DNA of 8,853 bases from Nitrososphaeria archaeon (GTDB taxonomy: Archaea > Thermoproteota > Nitrososphaeria > Conexivisphaerales > UBA164). A program made the position numbers and the translations under genes. The stretch lies in NCBI GenBank assembly GCA_029775955.1, contig JARVJW010000025.1:1-8853 (forward strand). Direction: 5' to 3'. Under the pieces are notes generated by a model that searched no databases, was not told the DNA's origin, and saw only the letters and a program-made list of their open reading frames with translations. Positions 1 through 5,731 of this stretch are shown piece by piece (the first letter of the stretch is position 1; the number at the start of each line of letters is the position of its first letter).

Positions 1-73
1 GTGAAAGCAAGCATTGCCGTTGAAGCTCCAAACAAGCGGGCGTGGCCCCGTCCGCAAGGGCGGGGTAGTTCAC
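1..73 (+). mobile_element. Right end of an IS200/IS605-family element (partial)
   Basis: The window opens in what looks like the right end of an IS200/IS605-type insertion sequence: a TnpB-like reading frame runs into a strong hairpin (46-65), followed directly by TAGTTCAC. Elements of this family move as single strands, have no terminal inverted repeats, and carry subterminal hairpins near a short cleavage motif. The boundary is placed after TTCAC (69-73) by inference; the left end and most of the element lie outside the window. Beyond 73 the sequence is the coding end of the AN1 gene on the other strand, so the element sits immediately downstream of that gene. Confidence 0.6.
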
Positions 74-90
74 TGGAAAGAAAATGCTAA
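1..90 (+). CDS. tnpB: TnpB-like RNA-guided nuclease, C-terminal tail only (partial)
   Basis: An open frame enters from the left edge in frame 1 and stops at TAA (88-90), giving 29 residues with the core VEAPNKR followed by PRPQGRGSS. The PRPQGRG part is encoded by the GC-rich hairpin itself. This matches the way TnpB ORFs of IS605-type elements run through the right-end structure. None of the RuvC catalytic residues are in the window, so the assignment rests on the tail and its hairpin context. The stop codon lies about 15 bases past the inferred element end, so the last residues would be encoded by host DNA. Confidence 0.5.
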   Translation: MKASIAVEAPNKRAWPRPQGRGSSLERKC

Positions 91-342
91 CACCAGCAAC
101 GCCAGAACTACAAGCAATATGAGCAGGTACTTTTCAGTGTTCACGTTCCTGCTGACCTTTGCCTTTATCACTTGCTCACTGTGAACAACGGAAGAAGTTG
201 GCACATTCCTCCTTTCTCTGAGACTTGGGCAGCTGTGGTTTTCAGGAAGTCTGTGTTCTTCACAGAATTTGCCGCCACAGTATGGGCACCTAAATGGGAG
301 ATATACCTCTTTCCCGCAGTAATCGCACCTGTTATCACTCAA
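70..342 (-). CDS. AN1-type zinc finger protein with C-terminal membrane anchor
   Basis: The 90-residue protein starts with an AN1-like zinc finger: C6-x2-C9, C19-x2-C22, C27-x2-H30, H36-x-C38, the full set of eight zinc ligands with AN1 spacing. A polar linker (about 40-70) leads to one hydrophobic helix (about 72-89) at the extreme C-terminus, so the finger is probably cytosolic and tail-anchored in the membrane. AN1 fingers occur in eukaryotic ubiquitin and stress proteins; the archaeal forms are mostly uncharacterised, probably protein-binding. The start is TTG at 342-340: an in-frame TGA lies just upstream, and a TATA-like element is centred about 28 bases before it, which fits a leaderless transcript. 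The stop TGA (72-70) falls in the end of the adjacent insertion element, so the original C-terminus may have differed by a few residues. Confidence 0.82.
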   Translation of the reverse strand: MSDNRCDYCGKEVYLPFRCPYCGGKFCEEHRLPENHSCPSLRERRNVPTSSVVHSEQVIKAKVSRNVNTEKYLLILLVVLALLVLAFSFQ

Positions 343-365
343 TCTTCATTACGTATTATGGCATT

Positions 366-380
366 CAATATAAGGATTTA
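366..380 (-). promoter_or_regulatory. TATA-like element for the AN1 gene
   Basis: Read on the minus strand, CTTATATTG is centred about 28 bases before the TTG start at 342. This is the archaeal TATA position for a leaderless transcript and matches the spacing at other genes in the window. Confidence 0.5.
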
Positions 381-404
381 TGAAAATGTCAATGGCAAGG
401 TATG

Positions 405-474
405 ATGTATACATTTGCATATAAATATTACATTTATATGTACAGTTATATAGAAAGCCTTTTAAATTGTATAC
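405..474. promoter_or_regulatory. Operator-like region with inverted repeat and repeated TGTATAC
   Basis: Three overlapping pieces of symmetry lie in the AT-rich spacer between the divergent AN1 and membrane-protein genes. ATGTATACAT (405-414) is a perfect palindrome. CATATAAAT (418-426) and ATTTATATG (432-440) form a perfect 9-base inverted repeat with a 5-base spacer. TGTATAC appears at 406-412 and again at 468-474, the second copy just after the TATA element. This arrangement suggests a dimeric transcription factor site, but AT-rich DNA yields palindromes by chance. Confidence 0.35.
459..468 (+). promoter_or_regulatory. TATA-like element for the first membrane-protein gene
   Basis: CTTTTAAATT is centred about 26 bases before ATG 489. 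That spacing favours the second ATG (489) over the in-frame ATG at 480 as the start of a leaderless message. Confidence 0.55.
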
Positions 475-488
475 TATAAATGCAATTT

Positions 489-1022
489 ATGTCGTCTGAA
501 ATTGTAAAAGGTAAATGGTCTAACAGGTTCATATCAGCTGCTATAATACAGAGCATATTTGCAGCATTGTGGACACTTCCAATAGTTATGCCGTGGATAA
601 CGCCATCAGTGGCAATGGTCATGGCCGCTGGAAGCGCCGGCACCTGGTTTGTAATAGGCTATGTGCTTTATGTTACATTGGGCGTTGTAGGGGTTGCAGT
701 TACCGGCCTTGTTTACCAGCACTTTGAAGTTGTTCGTGGAAAGACCTTTAAGGGATTCTCAAATGCAATGGCGTGGATACACCTTATACTGTTAAATGTC
801 GGCGTTGCAGCTGTTTCATGGGCCCTTATGTTTGCAGGGTACTTCGGCGAAGTTGACCTTATGCCGGTAGCTGAAGGGGGAAAGGGTCTAACGGCAGGCC
901 AAGTGCACGTAATATACTTGTCACATTTCATAGACCCAGTTGGGGCATTGGTCATTATTACAGTGATAGGGGTGCTGGCTGGGGCCATTGCGTTCCTAAG
1001 CGTGAACCTGCAAAAGCAGTGA
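489..1022 (+). CDS. Four-helix integral membrane protein, paralogue A, function unknown
   Basis: The 177-residue protein has four predicted membrane helices, about 14-36, 52-76, 95-119 and 149-172, with a glycine-rich loop (about 120-138) between helices 3 and 4. There is no signal peptide beyond the first helix and no cysteine. Four histidines (78, 98, 140, 146) lie in or near the helix ends. It is clearly related to the next gene: both share a G-x-WF-x-I-x-Y-x-LY pattern at the start of helix 2, a charged turn after it, and matching third and fourth helices. I do not recognise the family. An in-frame ATG at 480 would add three residues, but TATA spacing favours 489. A T-run follows the stop, so this gene may be transcribed separately from its paralogue. 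Confidence 0.78.
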   Translation: MSSEIVKGKWSNRFISAAIIQSIFAALWTLPIVMPWITPSVAMVMAAGSAGTWFVIGYVLYVTLGVVGVAVTGLVYQHFEVVRGKTFKGFSNAMAWIHLILLNVGVAAVSWALMFAGYFGEVDLMPVAEGGKGLTAGQVHVIYLSHFIDPVGALVIITVIGVLAGAIAFLSVNLQKQ

Positions 1023-1030
1023 ACCAATAT

Positions 1031-1040
1031 ATTTTTTATT
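1031..1040 (+). promoter_or_regulatory. T-run terminator candidate and TATA-like element before paralogue B
   Basis: A TTTTTTATTT tract begins nine bases after the stop of the upstream gene. It could end that transcript, since archaeal termination uses T-runs. It also lies about 27 bases before ATG 1063 and could be the TATA element for the next gene. The two roles cannot be separated by reading. Confidence 0.4.
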
Positions 1041-1062
1041 TACTATTTAATTGTTGATAGAT

Positions 1063-1554
1063 ATGGTACTTTGGTATAGAGTATTCCGCAATGCAGCCTA
1101 CGCAAATGCCATAGTTTCAGTAATCTGGACAGTTTTGTTCATAATCCCCTTTGAGCCTTTTACATATTTGCTTGTAATTGTTGAAAGAGGGGGCCCGGGT
1201 ATCTGGTTTCTTATAGCGTATTTTCTGTACATCATAGTTGGCTCTTTGGGATTTGCCGTAATATCTTCGCTACTGTACATAATTGAAGTACAAGAAAGGC
1301 GCTTTATAAGCGGAAAGGCCATGGTTCTGGGATTTTCCTTTGCTTATGCTGGCGTTACTGCAAGCTCCATAATGATGGGAATTGCAGGTGCTCTAGGAGG
1401 TTATGCCATGTATTTTGCAAACTATCCTGAGAGCCAAATTGTAAATCTCCTTTCAGCATACGTATATCCAATAGCTGTAACTGCGTTTCTTGCAGCAATA
1501 GGAGTTCTGATAATAATAATCACTTTTATGTTGTCCAGGGCGCAGCAGGGTTGA
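1063..1554 (+). CDS. Four-helix integral membrane protein, paralogue B, function unknown
   Basis: The 163-residue protein has four hydrophobic helices, about 11-31, 46-72, 86-113 and 129-157, the same layout as the preceding gene and with recognisable similarity in helix 2 (GIWFLIAYFLY against GTWFVIGYVLY) and helix 4. It differs by having no histidine and no cysteine, so any metal- or haem-related role suggested by the histidines of paralogue A would not be shared. In-frame TTG codons at 1051 and 1054 are alternative starts adding three or four residues; ATG 1063 is preferred because it is a stronger codon at the expected distance from the T/A-rich element. Its stop overlaps the start of the next gene in TTGA, pointing to a shared message and coupled translation. 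Confidence 0.76.
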   Translation: MVLWYRVFRNAAYANAIVSVIWTVLFIIPFEPFTYLLVIVERGGPGIWFLIAYFLYIIVGSLGFAVISSLLYIIEVQERRFISGKAMVLGFSFAYAGVTASSIMMGIAGALGGYAMYFANYPESQIVNLLSAYVYPIAVTAFLAAIGVLIIIITFMLSRAQQG

Positions 1555-2483
1555 CTGGCTACCGCTTCTTCAGGCTCACCTTTATTCTTGCAATAGTTGT
1601 TGCTGCGGCAATGTTTCAACTGCCGGTTGTTCATGGCGCATCCAGTTACAGTTCGGAAGGGTCCTGGGCAGTTGGGGTTGTGGTGCCTGAAAATTCTGAG
1701 CTTGCGGAAGGAGGCAAGGTGAACTGGAACAGCGTGAGAAATGTGACCGCCCTGTTCAACCTTCCTAACATAAGCGTTACAGATGGCACAATATATGCAA
1801 TTATGTCTTTAATGGCGGAAAATGGGTCCATAGTCCAGGTTGCAGCTGGCCTTTGCCCAAACAGTAGCTGGTTGGTCTATGCAATGTACATTTTAAATCC
1901 CAACAGCTATCCACAGGTTTACAGGCAGGCAACAATGCCCAGGGAAATCAGTATGCTTCCTGGTGACCTACTTTCAATGTCGATTTACTTTTCAGGTGGA
2001 AAGTGGTGGTTTACCGTTAAGGACATTACAAGAAATGCTTCAGCTATCTCATATTTTAATGCTTGCCTTCCTGGAGAATTGAAGAAGGGTGACCAGTATG
2101 TTTTTGCGCTTGAATCATATTCATTTAATTCCTCAGTTTTTAAATCAATGTCAAACATGACGCTGTACGGGTTATTTTTAAATGGCAGAGAGGTTGAAAG
2201 CGGCTGGTATCTGTACACTACATGGAACAACGAAAATTTTCCGCTGTTTATTGTGGGTGGTGCAACGCCACCTTCCTTCATATCAGCAAGTTTTACAGGA
2301 AGTGGCACAGTGACCTGGTCATTTGTCAGCCCATGGAGTGCTAGGGTTCCTTCATCAATTCCCTTTAGCCTGGTTGTTGATGTACTTGTGGCAGCTGTTG
2401 TAGTTAACATATGCGTGTTAGCTGTGCTTTTGCTGAAGAGAAACAAACGCAATTTAGGGAAAGGTTATAACTTGCAAATGTAA
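1551..2483 (+). CDS. Secreted surface protein with C-terminal membrane anchor, function unknown
   Basis: The 310-residue protein begins with a Sec-type signal peptide: basic residues at 5 and 8, a hydrophobic core to about 26, and a likely cleavage site near VHGA (27-30). An ectodomain of about 240 residues follows, then one membrane helix (about 272-295) and a basic KRNKR tail, so it is a type I cell-surface protein. Seven N-glycosylation sequons occur (N64, N73, N91, N104, N162, N193, N202), and Cys102 and Cys172 could form a disulphide. The ectodomain is rich in beta-type alternation; the stretch around PGD (137-139), KWWFTVKD (151-158) and a glutamate at 188 recalls the jelly-roll of G1 (eqolisin) peptidases, but I see no secure catalytic pair. 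The start is TTG 1551, inside the stop of the upstream membrane gene (four-base overlap), so the two are probably co-translated. Confidence 0.78.
   Translation: MTGYRFFRLTFILAIVVAAAMFQLPVVHGASSYSSEGSWAVGVVVPENSELAEGGKVNWNSVRNVTALFNLPNISVTDGTIYAIMSLMAENGSIVQVAAGLCPNSSWLVYAMYILNPNSYPQVYRQATMPREISMLPGDLLSMSIYFSGGKWWFTVKDITRNASAISYFNACLPGELKKGDQYVFALESYSFNSSVFKSMSNMTLYGLFLNGREVESGWYLYTTWNNENFPLFIVGGATPPSFISASFTGSGTVTWSFVSPWSARVPSSIPFSLVVDVLVAAVVVNICVLAVLLLKRNKRNLGKGYNLQM
2463..2471 (+). promoter_or_regulatory. TATA-like element for the ATPase subunit I gene
   Basis: GGTTATAAC, inside the last codons of the upstream surface-protein gene, is centred about 29 bases before TTG 2497. This fits a separate leaderless promoter and supports the TTG start. 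Confidence 0.45.
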
Positions 2484-2496
2484 ATATAAGGTTGGC

Positions 2497-4395
2497 TTGA
2501 AGGAACCCACAGTAAAGCTGACGCTTGCGGCAGATATTGATGAACGGGATAAAATATATAGTGAAATATTAAAGTTCAGTCGTGCCCAGATTGTTGAAAG
2601 GGAGTTTGAATCTTATGAACGCATAAGGGCCATGGAAGCGAAAATATCAGCACTGGCAGAGAGGGCTGGCATCAAGCCAGAGCTAGGATACACGGACATA
2701 ATGTACGGGAGGACAATCAGGAAGACACATTTTTCTGGTTCAAGCTTTGATGAGGTACTGTCTGATGTAAATGCTAAGGTGGGGTCCACTGTAAATGCGC
2801 TGGAGCAAAAGGTTGGAGAGCTGGAGACAATTGAAAGTAGACTCCAATCACTTTCTTCAGAAACCTTAAAGCTAAACCCATTTTTTGGCATAAATGTTGA
2901 CCTTTCTTTCCTGGAAAGCATGAACAGGTTTTGCGTGAAATTTTTTACTTCAAAGGTCAGGATTAACATAGCAGGAGCTCTTGTGGCTTATGTGGAACAG
3001 GGGGGCTCTTACCTGGGTGTGACTGTTTGCTCCCCGGAGCGTGAACAGGAAATTGTAGGCAAAATTGCCCTTGCAAGAGGTGTGCTGCTTCAATCTCCTC
3101 CGAACGCGATACCTGACCGGAGACTGGCAGAAATTTCAAGTGAAATTAAGGAGCTGGAGGGCTCAAAGGCAAGAGCAGAGAAGGAGCTAGCTGCTTTGCG
3201 GGAAGAGTCTCAGGACGTTATAAATGCATCAGTTGAGACCTTAAGGCTACTTTCTGAAGTGACGCAGCTTGGCGAGCCGGCTGGAAGGTTCATCATCGTA
3301 AGGGTTGAGGTTTTAAGGGAAGATGTGGGCAGGTTCATGAGGGAATTTAAAGGAATTGCCATGATTGCGGCTGATGAGCATTCAGATGAGCTTGAACTGG
3401 TAAACAATTTTTACTCTTCAAACTTTGAACCAATAACTGAAAACCAGGGTACACCATCCCGGGCTGAGATAGACCCCACACCTATAATTTCTTTTGTATT
3501 TCCCCTTTTCTTTGGTATCATGTTTCCTGACCTGGGGCAAGGCTTGATAATTGCAATACTGGGTGCAATAATATACCTGAAAGGGTGGAAGAACAAGAAA
3601 AAATGGGGTGCAATGCTGCTTTCTTTTGGAATTGCTGCTTCCGTTGCAGGCATACTCGTGGGAGAAGTTTTCGGTTTCAGCACTGATAATATTCCACTTA
3701 TTGGAAAGTACCTCTGGGGCTTGAGGGTACTTAACGTTTCAACTCTGACATATTCAACAATAATGCTGATATTGATGTTTTCACTGATGATAGGGATAAT
3801 TCACCTGAGTTCAGCATATTTTATAGACTTCTATCAGGCACTGAGAGTCTCATGGAGAAGGGCTATGATGTCAAAGTTGCCCGTGTTCATAGCGTACGTT
3901 GGCGGAGTGCTGATTGGCCTGAGCATTATAGGTGGGAATTACAGCTTTAACCTGTTTGGGGGAAGGGCCGCGCTGATAGGTGTGCCAAACCTTTACCTGA
4001 GCGCTTTTTCCGTGCCCATAACGGCCATTTGCATCGTGATATTCCTGACTTATTCAATAAAACTTGAGGGACCCATGAATGGTGCCATAGCATTTATGTT
4101 CATAGTTATTGAGTTCCTCGCCAACACAATAAGTTATGCCAGGCTTGGGGTGTTGCTGATGGTACACGTAATACTTATGCATACGCTGAACCAGACAGCA
4201 GCATTGGGCGCCACGTCAATACCCCTGCTGGTATTTGGGAACCTTGGAATAATGGCACTGGAAGGCCTGATCGTTTACATCCAGAGCCTGAGGCTCCACG
4301 TGTACGAATGGTTTACAAAGTTCTACACTGGCAGCGGCAAAAGGTTCATGCCAATTAGCAGATGGCTGACACATGCCGAAATAGACATCAAATGA
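2497..4395 (+). CDS. atpI: A/V-type ATP synthase subunit I (membrane stator subunit a)
   Basis: The 632-residue protein is the large stator subunit of the archaeal A-type (V-like) ATPase, which forms the ion half-channels beside the rotor ring and couples proton or sodium flow to ATP synthesis. Residues 1 to about 325 form the soluble arm, with heptad-like charged helices around 90-125 and 200-250 expected to be coiled coil. From about 329 a series of membrane helices follows. Family signatures are visible: FPLFFGIMFPDLGQG (335-349), the VGEVFGF segment soon after, and SYARLGVLL, in which Arg549 corresponds to the essential channel arginine. Length is normal for the family. The start is TTG 2497; the preceding in-frame codons reach a stop, and a TATA element sits at leaderless spacing. 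No other ATPase subunit gene lies in the window. Its end overlaps the convergent JAMM gene by eight bases. Confidence 0.95.
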   Translation: MKEPTVKLTLAADIDERDKIYSEILKFSRAQIVEREFESYERIRAMEAKISALAERAGIKPELGYTDIMYGRTIRKTHFSGSSFDEVLSDVNAKVGSTVNALEQKVGELETIESRLQSLSSETLKLNPFFGINVDLSFLESMNRFCVKFFTSKVRINIAGALVAYVEQGGSYLGVTVCSPEREQEIVGKIALARGVLLQSPPNAIPDRRLAEISSEIKELEGSKARAEKELAALREESQDVINASVETLRLLSEVTQLGEPAGRFIIVRVEVLREDVGRFMREFKGIAMIAADEHSDELELVNNFYSSNFEPITENQGTPSRAEIDPTPIISFVFPLFFGIMFPDLGQGLIIAILGAIIYLKGWKNKKKWGAMLLSFGIAASVAGILVGEVFGFSTDNIPLIGKYLWGLRVLNVSTLTYSTIMLILMFSLMIGIIHLSSAYFIDFYQALRVSWRRAMMSKLPVFIAYVGGVLIGLSIIGGNYSFNLFGGRAALIGVPNLYLSAFSVPITAICIVIFLTYSIKLEGPMNGAIAFMFIVIEFLANTISYARLGVLLMVHVILMHTLNQTAALGATSIPLLVFGNLGIMALEGLIVYIQSLRLHVYEWFTKFYTGSGKRFMPISRWLTHAEIDIK

Positions 4396-4774
4396 TTATG
4401 ACTTTTATTTCAGAGACCTTTTTATTAAGCACGTAGGCTCTAAGTTCACCGTTAACTGATGACGCTATTAACCATGGGACTGGGTTAAGTTTCATATAAA
4501 ACGCGTCAAGATCAGAAGGAACTGCAGGCCCAGGATGGCTGTGGAAAATGCTCACTATTTCCCTCCCCTTATTGTAAACGTTGAATAGCTCCTGGGGGTC
4601 AACGGCAAATTCCACTCTGGAATGTGCAGCATTGCTCACCTCTACGATTTCCTCAGCAGTGAACTGACCATTTTCTGTGGAGCCAAGCAAAAATGCAACT
4701 GATTCATATGGAAGCTTCGAGCGCATGTGCTCCAGCAATTCCTTGACCATTGACCTTTGCAAGATCAATTCCAC
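4388..4774 (-). CDS. JAMM/MPN-domain metalloprotease (Mov34/PAD-1 family)
   Basis: The 128-residue protein is a single JAB1/MPN domain. The zinc-site residues are present: Glu24 in PYESVAFLLG, then His78-Ser-His80, Ser87 and Asp90 in HSHPGPAVPSDLD. Active JAMM enzymes remove ubiquitin-like proteins from isopeptide links; archaeal members act on SAMP-type modifiers, and others process sulphur-carrier proteins. The gap from the second histidine to the serine is six residues rather than the usual seven, although the rest is canonical. The start is GTG 4774, ten bases inside the end of the upstream kinase gene, with a Shine-Dalgarno-like AGGAGT eight bases before it. An internal ATG at 4750 would remove the first beta strand and is less likely. 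It is the second gene of a pair with the kinase. The natural substrate cannot be told from the sequence. Confidence 0.88.
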   Translation of the reverse strand: MELILQRSMVKELLEHMRSKLPYESVAFLLGSTENGQFTAEEIVEVSNAAHSRVEFAVDPQELFNVYNKGREIVSIFHSHPGPAVPSDLDAFYMKLNPVPWLIASSVNGELRAYVLNKKVSEIKVIII

Positions 4775-5661
4775 TGTATTTCACTCCTGAATGGCAAGTT
4801 GTCAACCAGATCTATGCCCCTTTTCCTTGATACCAGGAAGGCAGCAGCCCTGTTGGCCATTTCTGCAGAATAGAACGGGTCGTTTCCCTCAGCAAGAAAT
4901 GCTGAAAAGGCAGCGTTCCATGCATCGCCTGCACCTGTTGTATCAACAGGTTTCACATTTAATGCGGGCACCAGCTTCTCCCTATTGCCGCTTATGACAA
5001 AGGCGCCCATTTCTCCAAGCGTTACAGCAACTACATTTACGTGTTTGGAATAGCTTCTGGCAAGCGAAGGTATATCTGCTGGCAAATCAGGCCCAAGCCC
5101 TGACATAACCTTAATCTCAGTTTCGTTAGGAGTAAGCGCATAAATGCCATCAACTTCTTCAGGGTTTAGCGGAATTGCTGGGGCTGGATTAATAATTGTT
5201 CTAGACTTTTTAGAGGCTGCTTTTGCAGCATTTAATGCCAACTTTGGGTCAATTTCAAATACTGTGATAAAAATGTCATAATTTGAGTTAACCAATTCGT
5301 CCATTACAATCTTGGTGTCAATAGCTTCATTTGCATTGGGGCTTATGTAAATGCTGTTGCCCCCGCCATCTGCCAATAGCACAAAGGCATAACCGGTATA
5401 GGCGTTTGCAACCTTAACCATGCTTACATCTATTCCTTCATTTTTCCACCTTTTTAAAGCTAATTCTCCGAATTCATCGTTGCCAACGGAGGCGATCAAT
5501 TTTACTTCAAATCCCATCCTCCTAATTCCTATAGCCTGGTTTGAGCCCTTGCCCCCGTGCTCAACTCTCATATAGTTAACCCTGACAGTTTCCCCGGGCG
5601 CTGGCCTACGGGACTTGATTACAAATGTCGCATTGTAGCTTGCAAGTGCAATGGCCCTCAT
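4765..5661 (-). CDS. PfkB-family carbohydrate/nucleoside kinase (ribokinase-like)
   Basis: The 298-residue protein has the ribokinase-fold signatures in order: the PGET segment (22-25), the glycine-rich GGKGSNQA (36-43) that holds the sugar, and the anion-hole and catalytic motif DTTGAGD (240-246) with Asp246 as the general base. PfkB kinases phosphorylate a sugar or nucleoside hydroxyl from ATP in the cytosol. The GGKGxNQA form points to the ribokinase branch. However, the N-terminal N-x-D that binds ribose in E. coli RbsK (N14, D16) appears as N10-x-T12, so the substrate may not be ribose; a nucleoside or another sugar is possible. The start ATG 5661 has a TATA-like element about 25 bases upstream. 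It is first in a two-gene unit with the overlapping JAMM gene and diverges from the ATP-cone gene. Confidence 0.9.
   Translation of the reverse strand: MRAIALASYNATFVIKSRRPAPGETVRVNYMRVEHGGKGSNQAIGIRRMGFEVKLIASVGNDEFGELALKRWKNEGIDVSMVKVANAYTGYAFVLLADGGGNSIYISPNANEAIDTKIVMDELVNSNYDIFITVFEIDPKLALNAAKAASKKSRTIINPAPAIPLNPEEVDGIYALTPNETEIKVMSGLGPDLPADIPSLARSYSKHVNVVAVTLGEMGAFVISGNREKLVPALNVKPVDTTGAGDAWNAAFSAFLAEGNDPFYSAEMANRAAAFLVSRKRGIDLVDNLPFRSEIQWN
4783..4788 (-). promoter_or_regulatory. Shine-Dalgarno-like site deciding the JAMM start
   Basis: AGGAGT on the minus strand lies eight bases before GTG 4774, inside the kinase coding region. Most other genes here look leaderless, so a ribosome binding site is expected precisely at an internal operon gene like this one. 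It supports GTG over the downstream ATG. Confidence 0.55.
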
Positions 5662-5731
5662 GCTAATATTATGAATCTGGAATTAAATAAGATTTGCATA
5701 CACTTTTATCCTTGCCCGGCAATATAATTAC
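5662..5731. promoter_or_regulatory. Compact divergent promoter region with two TATA-like elements
   Basis: Seventy bases separate the divergent kinase and ATP-cone genes. Read on minus, CTTATTTAATT (about 5681-5691) lies about 25 bases before ATG 5661. Read on plus, ACTTTTATC (5702-5710) lies about 27 bases before ATG 5732. Both match leaderless spacing. The two elements are only about 10 bases apart, so occupancy of one could affect the other. Confidence 0.55.

Larger units (their letters stand above)
1..93 (+). ncRNA. Putative 3' part of a TnpB omega RNA (reRNA) with guide
   Basis: TnpB proteins use an RNA made from the right end of the element, whose 3' end is a guide taken from flanking DNA. 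Here the scaffold end would include the hairpin with arms CCCCGTCC (46-53) and GGGCGGGG (58-65), eight pairs including one U-G, closed by GCAA, a GNRA tetraloop. The guide would begin after about 73 and read into the antisense of the AN1 gene. The hairpin is seen directly; the RNA and its guide are inferred from the family. Confidence 0.42.

Noticed and set aside
335..349. ATG at 349 on minus as start of the AN1 gene
   Set aside because: It opens a four-codon frame (MKIE) ending in TGA and is out of frame with the zinc finger. TTG 342 is in frame and at the right distance from the TATA element.
172..405. Plus-strand open frame across the AN1 gene and its promoter
   Set aside because: It is antisense to a protein with a complete zinc-ligand set and has no recognisable domain.
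480..488. ATG 480 as start of membrane paralogue A
   Set aside because: It is only about 17 bases after the TATA element, too close for a leaderless start, whereas ATG 489 fits. The difference is only three residues.
1985..2452. Long minus-strand open frame (155 codons) inside the surface-protein gene
   Set aside because: It is antisense to a gene with a signal peptide, sequons and membrane anchor. The translation looks low in complexity and matches nothing I know.
4791..4997. Plus-strand open frame inside the PfkB kinase gene
   Set aside because: It is a shadow of the kinase, whose DTTGAGD motif is encoded in the same stretch on the other strand.
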